Shown: piece by piece, positions 23,486 to 30,188 of the stretch
Numbering within the stretch: the first letter of the stretch is position 1
Layout: each line of letters starts with the position of its first letter
NCBI GenBank assembly: GCA_964540095.1
Contig: CAZILH010000011.1
Coordinates: 1 to 30,188, forward strand
Source: CALMZN01 sp964540095
Lineage (GTDB): Bacteria; Patescibacteriota; Patescibacteriia; UBA1558; GWA2-36-10
DNA: 30,188 nucleotides
Direction of reading: 5' to 3'
Translations under genes and position numbers: made by a program
Notes under the pieces: model-generated
Databases searched by the model: none
The model's input: only the letters and a program-made list of their open reading frames with translations
Told to the model about the DNA's origin: nothing

Positions 23486-24166
23486 ATGAAAATCGGAAAA
23501 AGATTGAAAAATTTTAAAGCCAAAATTGACAACACCAAAGTTTATACTGTCGAAGAAGCAGTAAAATTGGTTAAGGAAACGGCTGTTGCCAAATTTGACA
23601 CTACTATTGAAGCACACGCTTCTTTGGGTATTGATCCCAAAAAAGGCGAACAAATAGTCAGAGCTTCGGTAAATTTGCCTCATGGTTCTGGCAAAAAAGT
23701 TCGCATTGCCGCTTTTGTACCTGAGTCAGATGTCAAAAAAGCCAAAGACGCCGGAGCTTCTGTTGCTGGTGGCGAGACATTGATTGAAGAAATAAAAAAG
23801 ACGGGCAAATGTGATTTTGATATTGCGGTCACTGTACCAGATATGATGAAAAATCTAGCTTCTATTGCCAGGGTTTTGGGTCAGAAGGGTTTGATGCCCA
23901 ACCCTAAGACAGGCACTATTGGCACGGATATTGTCAAAATGATAGAGGAGTTACAAAAAGGTAAGGTCTCTTACAAAAATGATGATACAGCCAATGTGCA
24001 TTTGGCTATTGGTAAGGCCTCATACACTGAGCAACAAATTTCAGAAAATTTTCAGGCCTTTGTTGACTCCTTAAAGAAGGCCAAGCCAGCAATGAAAGGC
24101 ACTTATATCAAATCAGTGCACTTGAGCTCTACTATGGGGCCAAGCGTCAAAGTAGCTATAAATTAA
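23486..24166 (+). CDS. rplA: 50S ribosomal protein L1
   Basis: This 226 aa protein is a full-length L1 with the family signature IARVLGQKGLMPNPKTGT and the flanking KVSYKNDDTANVHLAIGK and KGTYIKSVHLSSTMGPSVKV. It forms the mobile L1 stalk that helps release E-site tRNA, and in many bacteria it represses its own mRNA. It is the last gene here before a terminator. The usual partners rplJ and rplL do not follow. Confidence 0.97.
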   Translation: MKIGKRLKNFKAKIDNTKVYTVEEAVKLVKETAVAKFDTTIEAHASLGIDPKKGEQIVRASVNLPHGSGKKVRIAAFVPESDVKKAKDAGASVAGGETLIEEIKKTGKCDFDIAVTVPDMMKNLASIARVLGQKGLMPNPKTGTIGTDIVKMIEELQKGKVSYKNDDTANVHLAIGKASYTEQQISENFQAFVDSLKKAKPAMKGTYIKSVHLSSTMGPSVKVAIN

Positions 24167-24179
24167 TATTTATAAAAGA

Positions 24180-24206
24180 CTGCCGCTAGTAAGCGGCGGT
24201 TTTTTT
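24180..24206 (+). terminator. Terminator after rplA
   Basis: CTGCCGCT (24180-24187) pairs with AGCGGCGG (24192-24199), with one G-T, around AGTA, followed by seven Ts. Read on the other strand, the same hairpin ends in TCTTTTAT and could stop the convergent operon. Confidence 0.88.
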
Positions 24207-24223
24207 ATCTGAAAATTAAAGAA

Positions 24224-24265
24224 CCGCCGCGCCCGCCACTGCTATTGCAGGGCGAGGCGCGGCGG
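24224..24265. repeat. Very GC-rich hairpin between convergent transcripts
   Basis: CCGCCGCGCC (24224-24233) and GGCGCGGCGG (24256-24265) are perfect complements, with a further inner CTGC/GCAG pairing. It differs strikingly in composition from its surroundings. It is followed on the minus strand by TTCTTTAATTTTC, so it may terminate the leftward operon; a dispersed palindrome is an alternative. Confidence 0.65.
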
Positions 24266-24297
24266 ACAGTGGAATACAACTAGGTGCAGGACCTTCA

Positions 24298-24615
24298 CTA
24301 GAGCGGGATTTCAGTCGCGTTGATTTTCCTTGCCCCCTCAAGGACTTCGCTTCTAAACATCATCCTGATGTTGCCTTCGGAGAAATCATCTTGCCAGACC
24401 GCGTTCCCGATGACTTCACCAAGCTTCTTGTGGGCCAGCTTGACCGCCTCCAGGGCCGTGTCGAACTTTTTCCGGTTCTGCTTGATCACTGAGTCGTGAG
24501 TGGAGCAGTACCTGACCTCGGCCTCCATGGCATCCATGGTCCGAACGCCATCAACCGGATCGCGATCGACGGGCTGATCGCAGTCATGGAGAGAACAAAG
24601 TAGGAGAACCTTCAT
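24298..24615 (-). CDS. Small Cys/His-containing protein of unknown function
   Basis: I do not recognise this 105 aa protein. The N-terminus has C7-S-L-H10-D-C12 and later C37-S-T-H40, which could together bind one metal ion. The rest is helical and charged (about 45-75, then FRSEVLEGARKI). The ATG is preceded by AGGAGG (24623-24628 on the plus strand) overlapping the TGA stop of the upstream gene, so the pair should be translationally coupled. It is GC-richer than the neighbouring genes. A role with the zinc-ribbon partner is inferred only from coupling. Confidence 0.6.
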   Translation of the reverse strand: MKVLLLCSLHDCDQPVDRDPVDGVRTMDAMEAEVRYCSTHDSVIKQNRKKFDTALEAVKLAHKKLGEVIGNAVWQDDFSEGNIRMMFRSEVLEGARKINATEIPL

Positions 24616-24627
24616 CTTCTCACCTCC

Positions 24628-24957
24628 TCACTTCCTGATGTCTGGTGATTGGCCAGCGGCTTGACTTTCAGCGGTGGCCTGTGATAGTAGACGTTTGTGG
24701 CAGGCGACATGGTCTGAACAACTAATGGACAGCTCGGCGATTTTGAGCGGAGACAAGTGTCTCAAGGGGGGCTCGATGTAGATCTCCTTTCCGCAATAGT
24801 AGCAGCTGAGTCGAAAAGTCAAGTGAGTTTCCTGACGGCAGTGAGCGCAAAACGACTCAAGTCCTTCTAAACGCGTGATCGGCAGGTCAATCAGAGGGTC
24901 TTCTAAGGCGATCTTTTTCCGACAATGTCGGCAAAGAGCTGTGATACAAATTAGCAT
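24628..24957 (-). CDS. Duplicated zinc-ribbon protein
   Basis: This 109 aa protein has paired cysteine knuckles: C9-x2-C12, C37-x2-C40, C52-x2-C55 and C80...C86 with H83 and H87 nearby. Residues 9-42 and 52-89 are two copies of one unit: CxxC, then K-x-I-x-x-E-x-P-L, about 15 residues with aliphatic positions, and a second metal pair. Each would hold one zinc. No DNA-binding or enzymatic motif is visible. AAGGAG (24964-24969 on the plus strand) lies six bases before the ATG. GC content and codon use differ from the surroundings. The C-terminal tail is polar and probably flexible. Confidence 0.65.
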   Translation of the reverse strand: MLICITALCRHCRKKIALEDPLIDLPITRLEGLESFCAHCRQETHLTFRLSCYYCGKEIYIEPPLRHLSPLKIAELSISCSDHVACHKRLLSQATAESQAAGQSPDIRK

Positions 24958-25004
24958 TTATGGCTCCTTGGGCTAGTTGTTGAATGTTCAGTTTGGTCAG
25001 CATC

Positions 25005-25034
25005 ATCTTAGTTTATTATATTTTACTTGTCAAT
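25005..25034 (-). promoter_or_regulatory. Promoter of the leftward zinc-ribbon operon
   Basis: On the minus strand, TTGACA (25034-25029) is followed after 18 bases by TAAGAT (25010-25005). The predicted start near 24998 gives a leader of about 40 bases. A TATAAT at 25020-25015 is too close to the -35 to be used with it. Confidence 0.5.
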
Positions 25035-25080
25035 TTGGCTTGCTTATGCTAATTTACCTTAATTATTAAGCTATAAACAT

Positions 25081-26574
25081 ATGCAGTTGATTATTAGCTC
25101 AGATATTAAAGAAAACAAAATAGAGGCCATTTTTTGCCCAGTTTTTGAGGATAATGAAAAATTAGCCAAAGTTTTTGCTTTTTTTGTCAAGAATCAGGAA
25201 GTAAAATTACTGTCCCGAGTCAAAAAAGAAAAATTTACTGGTCAGAAAAAACACAGTTTTGTAATGCACTTGGAAGACAAGGTAGTAATATTATTGGGTT
25301 TGGGATCAGTCAGGAAATTGACTCCAGAAGATTGGCGTGAGACCACGGCTTTGGCCACTGCATTTTTAAAAAATTACCAAGCCAAAAATATTGGTATTAT
25401 AGCCAACCAGTGGTTGCAGGGTAGTCATGATGTTGAAGGTTTAGCTCAAAGTTTGGCCGAAGGATTACTTTTGTCCAGCTACCGATTTGATAAATACAAA
25501 AAAATTGATAAAAATAATATCCAGATAAATATTGATAATTTTTTTGTTGAGCTAACTAAAGAAAAAAAACAAAGTTTTTTAAAGTCCTGGGCTATTGGAA
25601 GCTGGCAGGCAAGTGGTACTATATTGGCTCGTGATTTGGTCAATGAGCCAGCCAATGTCATGACTCCAACATATTTAGCAGAGGTAGCTAAAAATATTGC
25701 CAAAGGCAATAAGAAAATAAGAGTCAGGATTTTGGAAAAAGAGCAGGTGGAAAGAATGGGTATGGGCGCTTTTGTGGGTGTTGATCGCGGATCTGATGAA
25801 CCATTGAAATTTATTCACTTGACTTACAAGCCAAGTGCCAGAACAAAAGAAAAAATCGCCTTAGTTGGCAAGGGTATTACCTTTGATAGCGGTGGATTGA
25901 ATATAAAAACCGGAGACAGCATGACCCAAATGAAAATTGATATGTCTGGAGCCGCTACTGTTTTGGGAATATTTTCAGTTTTGGATCAGTTCAATATCAA
26001 AGCAGAAATTCATGGCATTATAGCGGCTTGTGAAAATATGCCTTCTGGCCAAGCTTTGAAACCCGGCGACGTTGTGCGCAACATGCAGGGTAAGAGTATT
26101 GAAATTGCCAATACCGATGCTGAAGGAAGGGTGACTTTGGCTGATTCTTTGGCTTATGCCCAAAAAATTGGCGCTAGCAAAATTATCGACATTGCCACCT
26201 TGACTGGCGCTGTCATGGTCGCCTTGGGGCCGGATATTGCCGGACTATTTACTAATGATGAAAAATTAGGACAAGAAATAAAAAAAGCCAGTGAAATCAC
26301 TGGAGAGAAAATGTGGTCCTTGCCACTGCCTGAAGAGTACAAAGAATTAATCAAAAGCTCAGTAGCCGATGTGCGCAATGCTTCCACTATACGCTATGGT
26401 GGTGCTATTACTGCGGCGCTATTTTTGCAAGAGTTTATCAATAAAGATGTGCTTTGGGTTCACCTAGATATTGCCGCACCCGCTTATGCTGAAAAACCAC
26501 TCAACGGCTATACACCGTTAGGCGGGGTGGGTTATGGAGTGCGTACTATTTTGGAGTGGTTAAGGGCTATTTAG
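25081..26574 (+). CDS. pepA: Leucyl aminopeptidase (M17 family)
   Basis: This 497 aa cytosolic aminopeptidase removes N-terminal residues from peptides. The C-terminal catalytic domain shows the two-metal site: K264 and D269 in VGKGITFDSGGLN, the aspartate in MKIDMSGAA, and D346/E348 with R350 in the M17 signature NTDAEGRVTLADSL (344-357). The N-terminal domain is divergent, as usual. PepA homologues in some bacteria also bind DNA, but nothing here shows that. It is convergent with pth and divergent from the zinc-ribbon operon. The promoter is unclear and no ribosome-binding site is seen. Confidence 0.95.
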   Translation: MQLIISSDIKENKIEAIFCPVFEDNEKLAKVFAFFVKNQEVKLLSRVKKEKFTGQKKHSFVMHLEDKVVILLGLGSVRKLTPEDWRETTALATAFLKNYQAKNIGIIANQWLQGSHDVEGLAQSLAEGLLLSSYRFDKYKKIDKNNIQINIDNFFVELTKEKKQSFLKSWAIGSWQASGTILARDLVNEPANVMTPTYLAEVAKNIAKGNKKIRVRILEKEQVERMGMGAFVGVDRGSDEPLKFIHLTYKPSARTKEKIALVGKGITFDSGGLNIKTGDSMTQMKIDMSGAATVLGIFSVLDQFNIKAEIHGIIAACENMPSGQALKPGDVVRNMQGKSIEIANTDAEGRVTLADSLAYAQKIGASKIIDIATLTGAVMVALGPDIAGLFTNDEKLGQEIKKASEITGEKMWSLPLPEEYKELIKSSVADVRNASTIRYGGAITAALFLQEFINKDVLWVHLDIAAPAYAEKPLNGYTPLGGVGYGVRTILEWLRAI

Positions 26575-26605
26575 CGATATTTTTCTCGCTTAGTAAGGAG
26601 GGGGA

Positions 26606-27160
26606 CTAGTTATACTTATTGGCGGCTTCTGGCCAGCCATCTTTCAATATTATTTCTAGAGCCAGATGACAGGAATCTATTATTTCTGGCAGTTTTTTCT
26701 TTTCCGAAGTATTGAACTTTTTTAAAACAAAATCTTCAGCCGCGCCATCTTGTGGGCCGATACCCAAGCGCAGACGGACAAAGTCCGTTGATTTTAAGTA
26801 TTGGATTATGGACTCCAGGCCTTGGTGTCCACCACTGGAGCGTTTGGCGGCTATTTTGAAAATACCCAAAGGCAAATCAAGATCATCGTAGATTACTATA
26901 ATATCTTCGTTTTTAATTTTGTAGAATTTTTTTAGTTTTTGGACAGCTTCCCCAGAATTGTTCATGTAGTTTTGGGGCTTGCACAAAACTATTTTTTCAC
27001 TGGCCTCCTGATCAGTGCTCACCAGTGCTTGGCTGTTTTTATCCTCAGACCAATGTAGTTGCCTTTTTTCAGCCAAAGCATCCAAAGCCAAAAATCCCAG
27101 GTTATGCCTAGTGAACTGGTATTCTTTTCCGGGATTACCTAAACCGACAATTAATTTCAT
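26606..27160 (-). CDS. pth: Peptidyl-tRNA hydrolase
   Basis: This 184 aa enzyme frees tRNAs from prematurely released peptidyl-tRNA. Conserved residues are visible: N9 in GLGNPGKEY, catalytic H19 in TRHNLGF, N67/N68 in YMNNSGEAV and D92/D93 in IYDDLDLPLG, followed by GGHQGLESI and RLRLGIG. It lies three bases after the der stop on the same strand, with no ribosome-binding site, so it is probably translated from a der-pth mRNA. Confidence 0.96.
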   Translation of the reverse strand: MKLIVGLGNPGKEYQFTRHNLGFLALDALAEKRQLHWSEDKNSQALVSTDQEASEKIVLCKPQNYMNNSGEAVQKLKKFYKIKNEDIIVIYDDLDLPLGIFKIAAKRSSGGHQGLESIIQYLKSTDFVRLRLGIGPQDGAAEDFVLKKFNTSEKKKLPEIIDSCHLALEIILKDGWPEAANKYN

Positions 27161-27163
27161 AAA

Positions 27164-28525
27164 TTAATGTTTATCTTTAATATTTTGAGTTTTTTCTTTG
27201 CGAATGACAATTGGCACGCCATTGAAGCCAAACTTGAAACGCAATTGGTTTTCTAAGAAGCGAAAGTAGGAAAAATGCAAATCACTTTTGAAATCAACTT
27301 TGATGGCAAAGATGGGGGGTAGAGTTTTGATTTGTCGCAGGTGGTAAATATAAGGGTGCTTGGTGCCTTTGCCCCGCGATGGCTTGTGTTGTTTGACGGA
27401 ATTTTTTAGCAATCTGTCCAAAGCATTGTCGTCAATAAACTTGTTCATATTTTCCCACAACTCTAAGACCAGTGGCAATAGTTGGCTTAATTGCGCCTTG
27501 GAAGTGGCGGAAGTAAATAAAATAGGCGCCCAAGCAACAAAAGGGAAAAAACGACGGTAGTATTGGGTGTAGGTGTTGATAGTGTTGGTGTCTTTGTTGC
27601 CTATCAAATCCCATTTGTTGGCTAGGATGATGATGCCTTTGCCAGCATCGGCGGCTAATTTTAATAATTGTTTGTCTTGCTTATTGAGTGGTTTTGAAAC
27701 ATCAGTAACCAAAACAGCGATGTGCGATTTTTTTATGCTCTGTAAACTCTGCTGGGTGCTGAGTTTTTCAAAAATATTTGATAATCTTTTATTTTTTTTG
27801 CGTAAACCCGCGGTGTCCACAAAAGTAAAGTGTTTACCATGGTAGGTCAGTGAGATATCTTGGTTGTCTCTGGTGGTGTGGGGTATTGAGGAAACAATTA
27901 ATCTCTCTTGTCCAATCAGAGTGTTGATGAGCGATGACTTACCGACATTGGGTTGACCAAAGAGGGCTACACGAATACTTTTTTCTTCGGGTGGAGCAGT
28001 TTTAAGCTTTGATTTCTTTTTACTACCAGATAAGGTCTTTACCACTTCATCCAAAAGATCACCACAGCCACTACCACTTTTGGCAGAGATGGGTATGGGT
28101 TGATCAAAGCCCAAACGGAAAAAATCAGCGATTTGTTGGCGCAGGCGACTAGTGTCAGCTTTGTTGGCTACGAGGATGACTTTTTTCTTGTGTTTTTTTA
28201 GGGCTTTGGCTACGGCTTTGTCATCAGACATGATGCCACTGGTAGTGTCCGTGACAAATAATATTAGATCAGCTTCCTCTAAAGCTACAAAAGCTTGTTT
28301 TTGTACCTGTGCCTCAATTTCGTTATTGACTTGCTCGTGCATTCCAGCGGTGTCAATCAAAATAAAATCAAGACCGCCCCAAGAGCAGATGGCGTAGTTT
28401 CTATCGCGCGTGGTGCCAGACTCTTTGGAGACAATGGCTTTTTGGTGGGAGATCAAGCGATTAAACAGAGTTGATTTGCCAACATTGGTCCGACCAACAA
28501 TAGCTACCTTGAATAGATTTGACAT
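27164..28525 (-). CDS. der: Ribosome assembly GTPase Der (EngA)
   Basis: This 453 aa protein has two tandem GTPase domains, unique to Der. The first has GRTNVGKST (11-19), DTAG and NKAD. The second has GQPNVGKSS at about residue 190, DTAGLRKK and NKWD. The C-terminal KH-like domain ends with FRFLENQLRFKFGFNGVPIVI. Der acts in late 50S assembly. The start is ATG at 28525, about 11 bases from a predicted transcription start. The linker between the domains is lysine-rich. Confidence 0.97.
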   Translation of the reverse strand: MSNLFKVAIVGRTNVGKSTLFNRLISHQKAIVSKESGTTRDRNYAICSWGGLDFILIDTAGMHEQVNNEIEAQVQKQAFVALEEADLILFVTDTTSGIMSDDKAVAKALKKHKKKVILVANKADTSRLRQQIADFFRLGFDQPIPISAKSGSGCGDLLDEVVKTLSGSKKKSKLKTAPPEEKSIRVALFGQPNVGKSSLINTLIGQERLIVSSIPHTTRDNQDISLTYHGKHFTFVDTAGLRKKNKRLSNIFEKLSTQQSLQSIKKSHIAVLVTDVSKPLNKQDKQLLKLAADAGKGIIILANKWDLIGNKDTNTINTYTQYYRRFFPFVAWAPILFTSATSKAQLSQLLPLVLELWENMNKFIDDNALDRLLKNSVKQHKPSRGKGTKHPYIYHLRQIKTLPPIFAIKVDFKSDLHFSYFRFLENQLRFKFGFNGVPIVIRKEKTQNIKDKH

Positions 28526-28539
28526 AAATATTTCTTTCT

Positions 28540-30108
28540 TTAATTATACCACTTTTTTTGAGTGGTAGCGTCCTGAACTGGCGTAGAAGTCGGCGTAGAG
28601 CTTGGCGTGGTGCTGGTCAATAAACTGGGGTCAATAGTGGGTACTAGTTCTCTTGAGGTATCTATTTGCTGGTCTAGACCCAAAACCACCAAGAAATCAA
28701 GGTTTTCCCACTGACCGTCGCTATTTTTTAAATCCATTTTTTGAGCAATGACCGCTGAGCTTAATTCCAAAGGCGCATCTGTCAAGCTTGTGGTTTGAAA
28801 AATAGCTTCCAAAGATTTTTTGGTGTAGGGTTTATCTTTTGTAAAATCATAAACCACTGAAGTTATCTTGCTAGTATTTGTATCATTGCCATATTTCAAA
28901 ACATTATAACCCATCTGTTGCAAATGGCTGACGGCCTGTAGAGCTAGTCCAGGAATCGGCGTGCCATTGAGCACGACAATTTTAGCTTTTTCTTGCGGCA
29001 CTTGGGTATAAGAAAATATTTCTTTGATTAATTTATTGACAGTAGCATAACTACCACTGATTGGTTGCAAAATAAAAGCACCATTTTGGGCAATGCCAGA
29101 TTTCAGATAGCTACCCGGACCATCATCAATGGACTTGGTGATGATATTTTCCGTATTAGTTCCTTTGGTTAGGTGGGCTAGTTTGACAGCTTCCCAGGGC
29201 TCCAAGTCGGTTTTGGTGTATTGATTTAGCAGGGAAAATAAATCAGTAATTTTTTTGGGATTAATCCAGGTATTGAAAGAAGAAACTTTTTCTTTGGTAG
29301 CCAGTAATATTTTTTGCTGTCTTCTGATGCGAGCAAAATCCGACCCCTCACCATTGTTGCCGTGGCGTGAGCGGGCAAAGCGTAAAGCAGTCAGACCATC
29401 CATTTTTTGTTCACCGGCCTTAAATGATATAGTTTGCACCTGGTAGTTAGCTGTCGGGAATTGATAATCAGAAAAAGTTTTATCAACTGTCACCTTGATA
29501 CCGCCCAGCGAATCAATCATTTTTACAAAGCCATCAAAATCAATCACCGCGTAATAGTGTATTGGTATTTGGAAAGTGTCAGAGATTACTTTTTTGGCTA
29601 ATTCTCCTCCTTGGTCATTTTGGCTATGACCAATGGAATAAATTTCGTTGATTTTGGCGTAAGAGCCATTGTAGGGCACCACCATATCGCGTGGTAAGGA
29701 AAAAAGCGCTGCTTCTTTACTCGATGGTTTATAGCTGGCTATGATGATCGTGTCAGTCAAATAAGGACCATCATGGCCTGGTCCGCCAATACCCATTAGC
29801 AAAAAGTTAATGCGGTCATCTGCTTCACCCTTTAGTTGTTGTTTGGATGGATAAATGATGTTGGTGATCTGTCTGACTAAATAGCTATTTTTTACTCCAC
29901 CCAAAAAACTATTGTTGCTAGCGGCCAAAATTGATCCAGTAACAGCAAAAATAATAATCAAAAAGACAAAACAGCAGGAACGTCTTTTTTTCCTGCGTCT
30001 AGCTGATCTAGAGGGGCTTTGGCCAGTTGGTTCAGATGAATGCCCAATTGCTCGGCCATCATTTCTTTGATCAGTATCGTCAATTTTTTGGGTTTGAAAA
30101 TCTCCCAT
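28540..30108 (-). CDS. LytR-CpsA-Psr family protein with LytR C-terminal domain
   Basis: This 522 aa protein has a basic, serine-rich cytoplasmic tail (1-43), one transmembrane helix (about 44-63), an LCP domain with NFLLMGIGG, LPRDMVVPYNG and the signature RFARSRHGNNGEGSDFARIRRQQ, then a LytR_C domain (about 385-460, starting AKIVVLNGTPIPGLA), and a Thr/Ser/Pro-rich tail. LCP proteins attach lipid-linked glycans to the cell wall outside the membrane, which fits the GT-C enzyme elsewhere in the window. The ATG has no ribosome-binding site. It is leftward, upstream of der. Confidence 0.92.
   Translation of the reverse strand: MGDFQTQKIDDTDQRNDGRAIGHSSEPTGQSPSRSARRRKKRRSCCFVFLIIIFAVTGSILAASNNSFLGGVKNSYLVRQITNIIYPSKQQLKGEADDRINFLLMGIGGPGHDGPYLTDTIIIASYKPSSKEAALFSLPRDMVVPYNGSYAKINEIYSIGHSQNDQGGELAKKVISDTFQIPIHYYAVIDFDGFVKMIDSLGGIKVTVDKTFSDYQFPTANYQVQTISFKAGEQKMDGLTALRFARSRHGNNGEGSDFARIRRQQKILLATKEKVSSFNTWINPKKITDLFSLLNQYTKTDLEPWEAVKLAHLTKGTNTENIITKSIDDGPGSYLKSGIAQNGAFILQPISGSYATVNKLIKEIFSYTQVPQEKAKIVVLNGTPIPGLALQAVSHLQQMGYNVLKYGNDTNTSKITSVVYDFTKDKPYTKKSLEAIFQTTSLTDAPLELSSAVIAQKMDLKNSDGQWENLDFLVVLGLDQQIDTSRELVPTIDPSLLTSTTPSSTPTSTPVQDATTQKKWYN
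28543..28551 (-). promoter_or_regulatory. Extended -10 promoter of der-pth
   Basis: On the minus strand the sequence is TGGTATAAT, an extended -10 (TGnTATAAT), with no good -35. The predicted +1 is near 28536, about 11 bases before the der ATG. It lies in the last codons of the upstream gene. Confidence 0.55.
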
Positions 30109-30124
30109 TACAAAAAAATACTTA

Positions 30125-30152
30125 TTGGTAAATTAAGTGAGTGTATTATAAT
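30125..30152 (+). promoter_or_regulatory. Leaderless promoter of the rightward edge gene
   Basis: TTGGTA (30125-30130) and TATAAT (30147-30152) are 16 bases apart. The predicted +1 at 30159 is the A of an ATG. The -10 overlaps the minus-strand -10 in the palindrome ATTATAAT (30145-30152). Confidence 0.55.
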
Positions 30153-30173
30153 GACAATATGCGTAAAAGTCAA
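30145..30173 (-). promoter_or_regulatory. Promoter of the LCP gene
   Basis: On the minus strand, TTGACT (30173-30168) and TATAAT (30150-30145) are 17 bases apart, with +1 near 30138 and a leader of about 30 bases. Its -35 lies inside the start of the rightward gene. Confidence 0.75.
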
Positions 30174-30188
30174 GGCAGACGTCTTTGT
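30159..30188 (+). CDS. Start of an unidentified gene (partial)
   Basis: An open frame begins at ATG 30159 and runs off the right edge after ten codons (MRKSQGRRLC). It is supported only by the well-placed promoter directly upstream, divergent from the LCP gene. Too little is visible to assign a family. Confidence 0.4.
   Translation, partial: MRKSQGRRLC

Noticed and set aside
23231..23683. 150-codon minus-strand open frame across rplK and rplA
   Set aside because: It overlaps two ribosomal protein genes and their intergenic structure, with low-complexity aromatic content typical of a shadow frame.
26573..26590. Hairpin between pepA and pth as a terminator
   Set aside because: Only five base pairs (AGCGA/TCGCT) with no T-run after the stem; too weak to call.

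Overview
The window reads as a chromosomal segment of a reduced, AT-leaning bacterium, most likely a member of the Patescibacteria/Candidate Phyla Radiation (Parcubacteria-like). This placement is inference. It rests on compact spacing, many small membrane-anchored hypotheticals, a single-chain UvrD helicase with an Fe-S nuclease domain, ribosome-binding sites missing from nearly all housekeeping genes, and promoters placed so that transcripts would start at or within 1-2 bases of the start codon. The standard genetic code fits: all genes are full length, with TAA, TAG or TGA stops and no internal UGA. No rRNA, tRNA, CRISPR array, transposase or phage gene is visible.

Layout. 1-5487: most of an F-type ATP synthase operon (end of atpE, then atpF, atpH, atpA, atpG, atpD, atpC), with a nested palindromic repeat between atpE and atpF. 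5488-6850: two adjacent, divergent beta-carbonic-anhydrase-like genes, each with its own promoter, closed by a strong terminator. 6852-8055: a cyclopropane-fatty-acid synthase-like methyltransferase with a leaderless promoter and its own terminator. 8070-11868: a UvrD-type helicase/PD-(D/E)XK nuclease, a YecM-like VOC protein and a DciA-like (DUF721) protein. 11873-15830: a small membrane protein, then pheS and pheT. 15821-19620: gyrB behind an elaborate leader, followed by two paralogous anchored PsbP-like proteins and a terminator. 19629-22062: a GT-C (AftA-like) membrane glycosyltransferase and a SAM methyltransferase. 22117-24206: secE-nusG-rplK-rplA with structured intergenic RNA. 24224-25034: a leftward two-gene operon of cysteine-rich small proteins with unusual composition. 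25081-28525: pepA facing pth and der. 28540-30150: a LytR-CpsA-Psr protein whose promoter overlaps that of a divergent gene cut off by the right edge.

Most genes are core functions: ATP synthesis, Phe-tRNA charging, gyrase, protein export, transcription elongation, ribosomal proteins, peptidyl-tRNA recycling and ribosome assembly. The accessory interest lies in four places: the carbonic-anhydrase-like pair, the duplicated zinc-ribbon operon, the gyrB 5' region, and the contrast between a largely Shine-Dalgarno-free, partly leaderless genome and a few GC-richer genes carrying strong Shine-Dalgarno sites.
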